A stretch of DNA of 43,282 bases from Pseudomonadota bacterium (GCA_003576805.1 QEVM01000036.1:1-43282); one strand, 5' to 3'; shown: positions 16,427 through 24,070, counted from the stretch's first letter. Translations and numbers: made by a program. The notes: a model not told the origin generated them from the sequence alone.

Positions 16427-17259
16427 CCCGGCTCCGCTCCGACTCGCGGTGAGGAAATGCGGGAGTCGCGCGCGCGAATGTTCCGCACTTCGCTCGTGCG
16501 CCAGCGCCGCAGGCCGGCCGGCTGGTAGGCCGCCACGAACACGCGACGGCTCGAGCGGCCCCGGTTGCCGCGCGACCCGTGCACCAGGTCGCGGTGGAAG
16601 GTGACGACCGAGCCGGCAGGGAGCTCGATCGCCCGGGGCGTGCCAGGGACGCCACGCACATCGGTGTACAAGGCGCCGAGCGTCCCGCGATTCGCGAGGC
16701 TCGGGAGGTGCCCGAACCGGTGGCTGCCGGGAATCACCCAGAGACAGCCGTTCTCCTCGCTCGCATCGTCCAGGTAGACGAGCACGCTCACGATCCGGTC
16801 GAGCCGCTCTGCTCCGTACACCCAGTACGGGCTCTCCTGGTGCCAGGGAAAGGGGGCGCCGCCCGGGCGCTTCACGTTGAGCTTGTCGCTGAACAGGCTC
16901 AGCGCCTCGCAGCCGAGCACGCTGCGCACGGGACCCCACAGCCGCGGGTCGTCGACCAGCGCGGCGAGGTGCGGATCGAGATGATGGCAAGGCTCCATCG
17001 AGCGGATCGCCCGCAGCTCTTCGCGCCACTCCCATTTGATCGTCGAGCCCCGCAGCACCTGATAGCGCTGGTTGTCGATCTGCTCGACGGGCGTCACGGG
17101 CTCGGCTTCGGCCGCGTCGAGGATGGCTCGGTGCACGCGCTCGGCGGCCTCGCGCAGCGGCCCGAGCTCCGCCTCGGAGAAGACGGCCGCGCGCGCGAAG
17201 AACCCGAGCTGCTCGAATTGCACGCACTCGTCCGGGGCGGCACGCGTCTGCGGATCCAC
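16405..17259 (-). CDS. Phytanoyl-CoA dioxygenase (PhyH) family Fe(II)/2-oxoglutarate oxygenase
   Basis: A 284-residue protein. PFPWHQESPYWVY carries the HxE metal-binding pair (variant of HxD), and HRDLVHGSRGNRGRSSRRVF carries the distal His and the Arg that binds 2-oxoglutarate; LNVKRPGG and LVYLDDASEENGCLWVIPGSH are also typical of PhyH proteins. Such enzymes use O2 and 2-oxoglutarate to hydroxylate a substrate, unknown here. GTG 17259 has GGAGGG a few bases upstream and lies 29 bp after nirV, so it is the third gene of the nirK operon. An O2-requiring enzyme in a nitrite-reduction operon fits the model of internally made O2. Confidence 0.85.
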   Translation of the reverse strand: MDPQTRAAPDECVQFEQLGFFARAAVFSEAELGPLREAAERVHRAILDAAEAEPVTPVEQIDNQRYQVLRGSTIKWEWREELRAIRSMEPCHHLDPHLAALVDDPRLWGPVRSVLGCEALSLFSDKLNVKRPGGAPFPWHQESPYWVYGAERLDRIVSVLVYLDDASEENGCLWVIPGSHRFGHLPSLANRGTLGALYTDVRGVPGTPRAIELPAGSVVTFHRDLVHGSRGNRGRSSRRVFVAAYQPAGLRRWRTSEVRNIRARDSRISSPRVGAEPGHDVSSS

Positions 17260-17288
17260 GGGGTCCCTCCTCTCCGAGCAGTGCAAGC

Positions 17289-18059
17289 TCACCGCGCGCT
17301 GCGCGCGCAGCGGAATCCGAGGTGGTGCAGTGCGAAGCGCGCCTGGAGGCTCGAGCGGAAGGCGTGGCGCATCAGGCCGGCGTAGTCCTCCACGTCTGCG
17401 GCGCCGGCCGCGCTCCCGCCACACCAGGCGTCCAGCTGGCGGTCTGCCTTCCGGCGGCCTTCGAGCGCGGCGCGGCTCTTCTCGAAGTCGGAGACCCACT
17501 CGAAGAGCACGCCGTGCTGGTCACGCAGGCCGTAGCGGTTCGGCGGGGACGCGCCCGCGTCGGGAAGAGGCCGCCGGGGACGACCGTAGAAGGCGAGCAC
17601 GCGCTCGCGGATCTCCACCTGCTCCTCGGGCCCGGCGGGCGCGGCCGCCCACTCCCACTCGGCCTCCGTCGGCAGGCGCGCGTCCCGGGCGCCGCAGTAG
17701 CTCCGCGCGGCGAACCAGGAGACGAACGTGATCGGCTGGCGCGGCCGCACCCGCGACCCGAGCTCGAGGTCGCCGGCCCAGTGGGCGAGGTAGAACGCGT
17801 CGGCGACGTCGGGCGACACCTGCGAGCGACGCCAGCGCGAATGCGCGCGCACGAAGGCGAGGAACTCGGCGGTGGTCACCGGTCGCTCGTCGAGCCAGAA
17901 CGCCTCGACCCAGCTTCCTGCGGCCGCGCCCAGTGTCGAGTGGACGGGCACGTGGTAGCCGGCCGGAACGAGCCGCATCCCCGGCGGCGGACTGGCTGCC
18001 TCCGCTGCTGCGGCGGCGGCGAGCCCGACCAGTGCGATGAGGGCGCAGCGACGCTTCAG
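17289..18059 (-). CDS. nirV: NirV-like protein, SUMF1/formylglycine-generating-enzyme fold, exported
   Basis: The FGE-sulfatase (SUMF1) fold is shown by PVTTAEFLAFVRAH, PITFVSWFAARSYCG, RLPTEAEWEWAA, NRYGLRDQHGVLFEWVSDF and the C-terminal LGFRCAR. NirV proteins of this fold are encoded next to nirK in many denitrifiers; their role is still unclear. An ATG at 17978 would give 229 residues and no export signal. The upstream frame encodes LKRRCALIALVGLAAAAAAEA, a good Sec signal peptide, beginning at a CTG that overlaps the nirK stop (CTGA) and has GGAG five bases before it. No ATG, GTG or TTG exists between the preceding in-frame stop and ATG 17978, so I choose the CTG start, giving 256 residues. 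The start is inferred; the product call is firm. Confidence 0.75.
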   Translation of the reverse strand: MKRRCALIALVGLAAAAAAEAASPPPGMRLVPAGYHVPVHSTLGAAAGSWVEAFWLDERPVTTAEFLAFVRAHSRWRRSQVSPDVADAFYLAHWAGDLELGSRVRPRQPITFVSWFAARSYCGARDARLPTEAEWEWAAAPAGPEEQVEIRERVLAFYGRPRRPLPDAGASPPNRYGLRDQHGVLFEWVSDFEKSRAALEGRRKADRQLDAWCGGSAAGAADVEDYAGLMRHAFRSSLQARFALHHLGFRCARSAR

Positions 18060-19534
18060 GGTCGCTCCGCCTTCTGCGCTCCGCGGAGCGCTTCACGCGC
18101 GAGCGCGACATCTTCGTCGCGCACCGCGTCGCCGCGGTTGCCGAAGCTGCTGCGCACGAAGGTCAGCACGTCGGCGATCTCGCGGTCGGCGAGATGCGCC
18201 AGCGGCGGCATCACGCCGTCGTAGGTCTTGCCGTTCACGACCACCGGGCCGGACAGTCCCGCGAGCACGACCTGGATCGAGCGTTCCTTGTCCATCAGGT
18301 AGTCGCTGCCGGCGAGCGGCGGAAAGGCGTCACCCATCCCCTCGCCGTCGGGCTGGTGGCAGGTCGCGCAAACGGATCGGTACACGGCCAGGCCGCGTGC
18401 CCGGCGGGCCGCGGGTGAATCGTCGCCCGCGTCGCTGGCGCCGGCGCGCATCGCGGCCGGCGTGGTGCCCGGCGCGTCGCTGTCGGTCCGATAGATCGCC
18501 TCCTTCTGCCGCCCGGAGTACACGATCCGGTTCGCCGGGCCGCTCACCTCGAGCATGCCGATCGTGCCCTTGTGGAAGGCGCGGAAGAGCGAGTGGTCCA
18601 CGAGGACGTAGCTGCCCGGCACCTGCGTCTGAAACTCCACGACCGCCGATCCGCCGGCGGGAATCAGCGTGGTCTGGACGTCGCGCTGCACACTCGGGCT
18701 GCCCTCCGGGTGGACGACGTCGAAGATCTCGCCGATCACGTGGAACGAGCTCACCAGGTTCGGACCGCCGTTCCCCAGGAACAGGCGTACGGTTTCGCCC
18801 ACCTCGGCACGCAGGGCGTCGTCCCCGGCCAGCGATCCCTCTCGCCCGTTGAACAGCACGTAGGAGGGGTCCTCGTCGATCGCGCGCTCCATGTCGAACG
18901 GCTGATGGCCCGGCTCGCGAAAGTTCCCCCGCGTGTAGAAGTCGCCCTGCACGACGTAGTACTCCCGCTCGACTGATCGCCAGCCTTCCTCGGGCTCGAT
19001 CACGATCATTCCGTACATGCCGTTGGCGACGTGCATGCCGACCGGCGCCGTCGCGCAGTGGTACATGTACACACCCGTGTTCAGGGCCCGGAAGGTGAAC
19101 TGGCTGCGATGCCCCGGTGCCGTGAAGGTGCTCGCGGCGCCACCGCCCGGTCCTGTGACGGCGTGCAGATCGATGTTGTGCGGCATGGTGTTGTCGGGAT
19201 GGTTCATGAGATGCAGCTCGACCAGATCGCCGCGCCGCACGCGGATCATCGGTCCGGGTACCGAACCGCCGAAGGTCCAGAACGTGTATTGGACGCCGTC
19301 GGCGATCTCCTTCACGACCTCGCGCACCTCGATCTCCGCCACCACCCGCGCCGGGTAGTCGCGGTGCACCGGAGGCGCTGGACGGGGCGCCATCCCGAGC
19401 TCGGCTCTCACGACCGGAAGCGTGGTCGGATCGATCTCGGGCAGGCTCGTCGGCGACGCCGGAGCCAGCGAGACCTCGGCTCCGCAGGCAAGGCTCATCA
19501 GCACGCAGCAGACAAGGCCCACCGCTCGTTTCAA
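18056..19534 (-). CDS. nirK: Copper nitrite reductase, AniA-type (class II), with C-terminal cytochrome c
   Basis: A 492-residue protein. It reduces nitrite to NO in the periplasm. First cupredoxin domain: MPHNIDLHAVTG and YHCATAPVGMHVANGMYG supply type 1 ligands (His, Cys, His, Met) and type 2 histidines plus the catalytic Asp; the spacing around Cys is that of Neisseria AniA. Second domain: SFHVIGEIFDVVHPEG and VDHSLFRAFHKGTIG with the remaining catalytic and type 2 histidines. After a linker, VCATCHQPDGEGMG is a CxxCH heme-c site with a distal MPPLAHL Met, so a cytochrome c is fused to the C-terminus as in Ralstonia-type three-domain NirK. TTG 19534 follows GAGGTGG; the N-terminus ends in LMSLAC, a lipobox, so it is probably a lipoprotein. 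First gene of nirK-nirV-phyH, 95.5 bp from O4. Confidence 0.95.
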   Translation of the reverse strand: MKRAVGLVCCVLMSLACGAEVSLAPASPTSLPEIDPTTLPVVRAELGMAPRPAPPVHRDYPARVVAEIEVREVVKEIADGVQYTFWTFGGSVPGPMIRVRRGDLVELHLMNHPDNTMPHNIDLHAVTGPGGGAASTFTAPGHRSQFTFRALNTGVYMYHCATAPVGMHVANGMYGMIVIEPEEGWRSVEREYYVVQGDFYTRGNFREPGHQPFDMERAIDEDPSYVLFNGREGSLAGDDALRAEVGETVRLFLGNGGPNLVSSFHVIGEIFDVVHPEGSPSVQRDVQTTLIPAGGSAVVEFQTQVPGSYVLVDHSLFRAFHKGTIGMLEVSGPANRIVYSGRQKEAIYRTDSDAPGTTPAAMRAGASDAGDDSPAARRARGLAVYRSVCATCHQPDGEGMGDAFPPLAGSDYLMDKERSIQVVLAGLSGPVVVNGKTYDGVMPPLAHLADREIADVLTFVRSSFGNRGDAVRDEDVALAREALRGAQKAERP

Positions 19535-19621
19535 TTCCCACCTCGATTCGCGCTGACTGCGGCTCGCGACACGTGGAGCCGCCGCGCCGCGCAGACAGGA
19601 GCACTTCCGGGAAGATCGGCG

Positions 19622-19637
19622 TATGACGGATGTCATG
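19622..19637. promoter_or_regulatory. Palindromic operator O4 upstream of nirK
   Basis: TATGACGGATGTCATG, perfect ATGAC-N4-GTCAT core. Its centre is 95.5 bp from the nirK start, nearly the same distance as O1 and O2 to their diiron genes (96.5 and 97.5), so the promoters are probably built alike. No intact gene lies to its right. The stretch 19638-19842 shows nothing I can name. Confidence 0.72.
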
Positions 19638-19842
19638 TCGCTCGCCGAACCCGGTGGTCTGCGCCTGGGGCTCCCTCGAAGGCGGAGGCCACCACGACGG
19701 CCCGGAAGCAGGACCCGAACCCACTCGACTTTCAGCTCCTGGTACTGCTCGTTGCCGTCGGGGCGCAGGCGCTTCTCGCGCTCGACATCTCGCGGTTCCT
19801 GGATGACCCCTGCGTCGAGACCGCTTTCACGCGCGCGCCCTG

Positions 19843-20143
19843 ACGGACGAGGTCGAGGTCGTGGTGATCGGGGCGGGGTCGGCGGGCTCCTGACTGGCGC
19901 CCGGCTGCGCGAGATCGGAGTCCGGCACATCCGCTTCATCGACAGCGCCGCGTTCCACGCGAGCCGTTGGGACTTCGCCTACACGGGCGGCGATTCGCAC
20001 GGGAACCTGACGGGGCTGCGCGGCAAGCGCGTCGGCATCATCGGCACCGGCGCCACGGCGGTCCAGATCGTCCCGCACGTCGCCGAGGCGGCGGAGCACC
20101 GGAGGGCGATCGCGTTCGCCGCCCTGCTCGGGCTCGGTCGGCG
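19843..20143 (+). pseudogene. Remnant of a Baeyer-Villiger-type flavin monooxygenase
   Basis: Three pieces of an FAD/NADPH monooxygenase are fused. [14 protein letters not shown] is the FAD Rossmann start; a one-base shift at about 19887 leads into [19 protein letters not shown]; then a large internal deletion joins to [14 protein letters not shown] and [19 protein letters not shown], the NADPH Rossmann motif of BVMOs. The C-terminal half is missing. An intact enzyme would be about 500 residues. It is one more O2-dependent enzyme in the cluster, now dead. The sequence from 20144 to the stop of the next gene has no further homology I can see. Confidence 0.75.
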
Positions 20144-20182
20144 GCTCCGGCCGCGGCGCGGCGGAGGGCGGCGCGCTGCGGC

Positions 20183-20479
20183 TTAGCGCGATCGCAGCAC
20201 GAATCCGCACTGGAGGCAGTGGCCGGGAGTCCAGCGCAGGGCTAGGTGCGCGCGGCACGCGGGGCAGCGCCAGTTCATCCACGAGAAGACCACCGTGACC
20301 CCGAGCAGGAATACGGCACCGAGGATGATCGGCAGGAGGCCGAAGTCGGCCGCGTAGCGACGGGCGTTGGCGAGCAGTAACACCGCGCCGCCAAGGGGCA
20401 CCAAGGCAGCCGCCTGATAGAGCCGCGTCTGCCGGAACCTGGCCTTCAGCGCAGCCGTTCGGTTGTCGCCGAACTTCAC
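20183..20479 (-). CDS. Small membrane protein with C-terminal zinc ribbon
   Basis: A 98-residue protein with two membrane helices ([18 protein letters not shown] and [19 protein letters not shown]) and a C-terminal zinc ribbon, [14 protein letters not shown] then [14 protein letters not shown] 20479 is chosen because it is exactly 41.5 bp from the centre of operator O5; if the site acts from -41.5, transcription would start at the start codon and the message would be leaderless. Function unknown. It is monocistronic. Confidence 0.65.
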   Translation of the reverse strand: MKFGDNRTAALKARFRQTRLYQAAALVPLGGAVLLLANARRYAADFGLLPIILGAVFLLGVTVVFSWMNWRCPACRAHLALRWTPGHCLQCGFVLRSR

Positions 20480-20512
20480 GCCTCCAGCCTCGGCGCCGTT
20501 TCGGCGGGCCGA

Positions 20513-20528
20513 TATGACCGTGGTCATA
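20513..20528. promoter_or_regulatory. Palindromic operator O5
   Basis: TATGACCGTGGTCATA, perfect half-sites and perfect outer T and A. Its centre is 41.5 bp from the leftward GTG at 20479. To the right are only gene remnants, so on that side it may once have served a gene now lost. Confidence 0.7.
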
Positions 20529-20566
20529 GGAAGCCGCGAGCGGAGCGACACGCGGCGACGAGCTGA

Positions 20567-20822
20567 CTGCTCGAAGAGCGGGAATGGGACCATGCCTGGG
20601 GAGCGGGCACGGCCATCAACCGGCCCAAGGACGACACCCGCAGCTTCGATCGGCGCAACGCGCAGCTCTCCTTCGAAGACGTCGTCGTGCTCGACCCCGT
20701 CGCCTTCGAGCTGCACCCCGTGCGCCCGATGACCGCGCCCGATCGGGAACGTATGCGGCGCAGCCTCACGATCGACATCCAGATTCCGAGCGGAACCCGC
20801 CGAAGGGCCCCGAAGCGGGGAC
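20567..20822 (+). pseudogene. C-terminal fragment of an unknown gene
   Basis: After a TGA at 20564-20566 the frame reads about 85 residues with natural composition, including REWDHAWGAGTAINRP, FDRRNAQLSFEDVVVLDPV and RERMRRSLTIDIQIPSG. There is no usable start codon at its beginning, so the 5' part has been lost. I do not recognise the family. It lies directly right of operator O5, which suggests a once regulated gene. Confidence 0.4.
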
Positions 20823-20892
20823 GTGTCCGACAAGCCCTGCATCTACGTCCACACCAACCAGCGCCAGTACGTCCGGCTGACGATGCTCGCGC
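20823..20892 (+). pseudogene. N-terminal stub of a GT8-like paralogue
   Basis: A GTG start followed by MSDKPCIYVHTNQRQYV matches the N-terminus of the protein at 24371 (QKPCVFIHVNHKQIL). After about 23 residues the match and the coding character end. It looks like the first piece of a second copy of that gene, cut by a deletion. From 20893 to 21080 I see no further recognisable coding. Confidence 0.5.
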
Positions 20893-21080
20893 GTGGCGCG
20901 GCATGCACGGATCGCCAGGGCGGCGAAGGCGGGGCGGACGCGACAGCCAGGCCGCCGAAGGAGGCGTGCGCTCCAACACTTCACGGCGTCGAGACGGACG
21001 CGGCCCCGAGCCATCCCCTCGCACGGCATCGCCGCTCACGATGCCCTGCTCGAACGATCAGGAGGTCGATCGCGGCGTGA

Positions 21081-21212
21081 TCCACGACCCGCCTGGGGCT
21101 GGACCCTCTTCGCCTCGTGTGGAGCCTCGCGGCCCGCATCTCTGCGTGCTCGGCCGGGAACGCCTGCCACTGCGTCGCGACGTTCCGCTACGCGCTGCCA
21201 GCGTCGACCTGA
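21081..21212 (+). pseudogene. Short gene remnant with paired cysteines
   Basis: Between stops at 21078 and 21210 the frame reads LGLDPLRLVWSLAARISACS followed by AGNACHCVATFRYALPAST. Codon choice is strongly coding-like (G or C in most third positions). A helix with two close cysteines recalls the AhpD/carboxymuconolactone decarboxylase fold, but the match is weak and the usual His is absent. Only a fragment remains. Confidence 0.3.
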
Positions 21213-21227
21213 CCGGCTGCCGCCCCC

Positions 21228-21243
21228 TATGACATCGGTCATA
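21228..21243. promoter_or_regulatory. Palindromic operator O6 upstream of diiron paralogue 3
   Basis: TATGACATCGGTCATA, perfect ATGAC and GTCAT halves. Its centre is 78.5 bp from ATG 21314. Confidence 0.7.
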
Positions 21244-21313
21244 CCGCGGAGACGGGCGCGGGCCGAACGTCGGGACTGCGATCCCTGGCCCGCGGGACTG
21301 CAAGGAGGACCCG

Positions 21314-22402
21314 ATGTCTGCATACAGCCCGGTCGTGGAAGAAGGACTCGAGCGCATGCTCGCGATGGTGCGAGGCGACTTCGATCTCTCCTGGATGGAC
21401 TCGAATCCCACCGGCTGGGGCCATCGCGTCCAGCCGGGCGCCAGCGGTCTCGGCCTGCGCGACGTGGATACCGGCGCCTACGGTGTCGTGCCCGAGTACG
21501 GGTCGAGCCACGGGAGCATGGCGCCGCGCGGTTGCTTCGTGCCCGCCGACACGCCGTCGCTCGGCATGTACGACCTGAACGAGAAGGCCACGGTCTGGTC
21601 GGACAACGCCGCCATGCTCTACGACGAGGCCGTCACCCGGCAGTGGAACTCGGTGACGGACGTGCCCTGGCACAAGCTCCAGAAGCTGCCGGACGACATC
21701 GAGAAGGCCGTGTGCCAGATGTGCACGAACTTCACGGAGGTCGAGTTCGTCGCGGGCGACATGCCGGCCAAGTGGCTGTGCCACATCAACCACGACTTCC
21801 ACGAGGTGAAGCTGTTCCTGGCGACGCAGATCATGGACGAAGCACGCCACATGGACGTGTTTCGGAAGCGGGCGCTGGCCAACGGCGGCGGCCTGCTGAT
21901 GGCGTCCCCGGGCAACGAGGCGCTGCTGGCGGCCATCCTCCAGGCTCCCAACTACACGACCGCCAGTGCCTTGATGCACATCTTCGGCGAGGGCTTCATC
22001 CTGACGCTGTTCCGGGCGGGGGAGTTCCTGGCGCCCACCGAGGTGGAGAAGACGATCTTCCGCCTCTGCATGCAGGACGAGGCGCGCCACGTGGCGTACG
22101 GCGTCAAGCACCTCCAGTACTTCGTCGCCCGGCACCCGGAGATGATGGAGGAGATCCATCACATCCTGGGTCTCGGCGAGGAGGCGATCTTCCGGCTGAC
22201 CCTCGAGCCCCAGACGCTCGAGCCTCGGGCGATCCTCGCCGGCAAGGGCGTCGAGAACATCCAGCTCGGGATGACACGGCTCGCCTTCCTGTACAACAAG
22301 CAGATCACGGAGTACCTGCAGCGGCTCAAGATCGCCGGCATCGATCGGCTGCCGCGCATGAAGATTCCCGCCGAGCTGCCCGCGCTGGGTCCGGAGGTCT
22401 GA
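21314..22402 (+). CDS. Ferritin-like diiron oxidase/oxygenase, paralogue 3
   Basis: A 362-residue protein, the longest of the three. Diiron motifs are NFTEVEFVAGD (first Glu), QIMDEARHMDVFRKR (ExxH), FGEGFILTLFR (third Glu) and CMQDEARHVAYGVKH (second ExxH). TRQWNSVTDVPWHKL matches paralogue 2. An extra N-terminal 70 residues precede the fold. ATG 21314 has AAGGAGG at ideal spacing. The next gene starts 3 bp after the stop. Like its paralogues it should activate O2 at a di-iron or mixed-metal centre; N-oxygenation (AurF type) is one known chemistry of this superfamily. Confidence 0.83.
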   Translation: MSAYSPVVEEGLERMLAMVRGDFDLSWMDSNPTGWGHRVQPGASGLGLRDVDTGAYGVVPEYGSSHGSMAPRGCFVPADTPSLGMYDLNEKATVWSDNAAMLYDEAVTRQWNSVTDVPWHKLQKLPDDIEKAVCQMCTNFTEVEFVAGDMPAKWLCHINHDFHEVKLFLATQIMDEARHMDVFRKRALANGGGLLMASPGNEALLAAILQAPNYTTASALMHIFGEGFILTLFRAGEFLAPTEVEKTIFRLCMQDEARHVAYGVKHLQYFVARHPEMMEEIHHILGLGEEAIFRLTLEPQTLEPRAILAGKGVENIQLGMTRLAFLYNKQITEYLQRLKIAGIDRLPRMKIPAELPALGPEV

Positions 22403-22405
22403 ACG

Positions 22406-22870
22406 ATGTCGAGCGCCGTTTGCTTTCCCTCGGTCGACTGGTTCGAGCGGCTCGCCAACGCCATGCGGAAGGAAGTCGAGCGCTTCCAGGAGCTGGGAAC
22501 CACCGATTGCACGATGGTCGTGAAGGTCGATCTCGGCGCGCTCGGGACCAGGATCTACGAGATCGGGTTCGAGGGCTTCGAGATCACGGAGATCCGCGAG
22601 CTCTCGTCTCTCGAGCAGGCCAAGGCGAGCCACTTCGTCGTCGAGGGCTCACTCGAGGCCTGGCGCGAGATGATCGAAAACATCCGCCGCAACGGCGCTC
22701 CGGACCTCGAGCACACGCTCAACTATTTGACGCTGCCGGACGTTCCCTTGCGGGTCAGCGGGCCCGACCAGCTCGAGATCGACGCCTTCTACCGCTACAA
22801 CGAGACGATCCAGCGCTTCTTCAACGGCGCCGCGGGGATCGCTACCCGCTACGAGCGGGTAGCGATCTGA
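22406..22870 (+). CDS. Small SCP2-like protein, partner of diiron paralogue 3
   Basis: A 154-residue protein, 3 bp after the diiron gene. FPSVDWFERLANAMRKEVER, YEIGFEGFEITEIRELSS and HFVVEGSLEAWREMIENI resemble the sterol-carrier-protein-2 fold, a small hydrophobic-ligand binding domain. The match is from memory of the fold and is moderate. If right, it may deliver a lipid or quinone-like substrate to the diiron enzyme. Its last codons and stop lie inside a perfect hairpin. Confidence 0.65.
   Translation: MSSAVCFPSVDWFERLANAMRKEVERFQELGTTDCTMVVKVDLGALGTRIYEIGFEGFEITEIRELSSLEQAKASHFVVEGSLEAWREMIENIRRNGAPDLEHTLNYLTLPDVPLRVSGPDQLEIDAFYRYNETIQRFFNGAAGIATRYERVAI
22837..22867 (+). terminator. Hairpin overlapping the end of the SCP2-like gene
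   Basis: 22837-22850 pairs perfectly with 22854-22867: a 14-bp stem with a 3-nt loop that ends one base before the TGA stop. There is no T-run. It is a likely transcription stop or processing site after the diiron-SCP2 pair. Confidence 0.6.
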
Positions 22871-22946
22871 GCCGGGCGAGAACACGAAAACGGAGCGGAG
22901 CTCTCGAGAGCGTGATCGCGTTCGGGCGGACCCCAGCGGTGGGTTG

Positions 22947-24059
22947 ATGCGCGGTGCAGCCGCCGCGACGTCGCTCCCTCCGTCGCTCGGTAGCTGGAGG
23001 CGGCCGCGCCTGCATGGAGCGAGCGTCGCGCGCATGGTTCGCGAGCTCGACGCCGGCGTGCTGCGCTTCCACCTCGAGTACGAGCTGCGCCTGTGGCTCC
23101 GGCGCCGGGTCGCGGGCCTTCACACGGAACACCCGACGGCGCTCTACCTCGAGACGTCGAGCTACTGCGAGGGCGCCTGCGCGGACTGCTACGTACCGGC
23201 CGTCGACCGCCGCCGGCACCTCGAGCTCGATGCCGACACCCTCGAGCGGCTGATCGCCGACGCCGAACGCCTGCCTCTCGCCTTCGTCTGCCTGGTCGGC
23301 GGCGAGCCGCTCGACGGCTCGGTCGCGGAGCGGAACTTGCGGCTGGTGCGCGAGCACCCGCGGACGCGCTTTCTGATCTGCACCAGCGGCGAGCCGCAGA
23401 TCGGCCGGGATCTCGTGCGCGAGCTCGGGACGCTGTGCAACCTCTCGCTGCTCGTATCCTTCGAAGGTCTCGCCGAGACGCATCGGCGCATTCGGCCGCG
23501 AGGCAGCTTCGAGCGCGCGTGCGCCGCGGTGCACACCTATCGGCGACAGGGCCGCGGCATGTGCGGAGCGAGCATCACGCTACGGACCGACAACTGGCGC
23601 GAGGCCACGAGCCGGGCCTTCGTCGAGTCTCTAACCGCCGCCGGCTGCCACTTCCTGTCGTACGCCCCGTGCGAAACCCGCGACGGCCGTCAAGCGTTGG
23701 ACCCCGAACGGTACGCCCACGCTCTGGCGCGGCTGGCCGCGCTCTCCGCCTCGGCGACGGCGCTGATTTTCTGCCACCCGTTCGGCCAGATCCTCGGTGG
23801 GAAGGTTCCGACGGTGCAGCGACTTCGAAGCCTGACGGTCGACTACGCCGGCAACGTCTACACCGCACGCCGCGGGCCCTCGTTCGGAAACGTCCACCGA
23901 ACCGACCTCTCCACGCTGCTCGCGCGACCCGACCTCCGGGCGTCCTACGGCGTGCCGGAGGCGACCGGCGCCGCTCCGGCTCCAGCTTCTCGACACCAGG
24001 GCGGAGATCGAGGTGGGCTGCGAGGCGTGGCGGCGGCGAGTGACGGGAGCTGCGGGTGA
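22947..24059 (+). CDS. Radical SAM protein, second copy
   Basis: A 370-residue protein. TSSYCEGACADCYVPAVD contains CxxxCxxC for the [4Fe-4S] cluster and LVGGEPLDG the GGE motif; a later VDYAGNVYTARRGPSFGNVH resembles a SPASM-type tail but lacks its cysteines. ATG 22947 is preferred; ATG 23034 also fits. The last 25 or so residues look low-complexity, while a different frame there reads QLLDTRAEIEVGCEAWRRR, so the 3' end may carry a small frameshift. It differs clearly from the radical SAM protein at 9453. Substrate unknown; it could mature a peptide or build a cofactor for the diiron enzymes. Confidence 0.78.
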   Translation: MRGAAAATSLPPSLGSWRRPRLHGASVARMVRELDAGVLRFHLEYELRLWLRRRVAGLHTEHPTALYLETSSYCEGACADCYVPAVDRRRHLELDADTLERLIADAERLPLAFVCLVGGEPLDGSVAERNLRLVREHPRTRFLICTSGEPQIGRDLVRELGTLCNLSLLVSFEGLAETHRRIRPRGSFERACAAVHTYRRQGRGMCGASITLRTDNWREATSRAFVESLTAAGCHFLSYAPCETRDGRQALDPERYAHALARLAALSASATALIFCHPFGQILGGKVPTVQRLRSLTVDYAGNVYTARRGPSFGNVHRTDLSTLLARPDLRASYGVPEATGAAPAPASRHQGGDRGGLRGVAAASDGSCG

Positions 24060-24070
24060 CGTCCGTCATC
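24055..24070. promoter_or_regulatory. Weak copy of the palindrome, O7
   Basis: GGTGACGTCCGTCATC: the left half is GTGAC instead of ATGAC. It overlaps the stop codon of the radical SAM gene and is 308 bp from the next start, so it may be non-functional or a distal site paired with O8. Confidence 0.35.

Noticed and set aside
13656..16604. 982-residue open frame opposite the Nod-like gene
   Set aside because: Mirror frame rich in Arg, His, Glu and Gln, no hydrophobic segments or motifs; the minus-strand gene has clear homology.
15969..16661. N-terminal extension of the Nod-like frame
   Set aside because: It reads through operator O3 and across the opposite-strand ferredoxin and phyH genes with Arg-rich sequence; the protein family starts at 15968.
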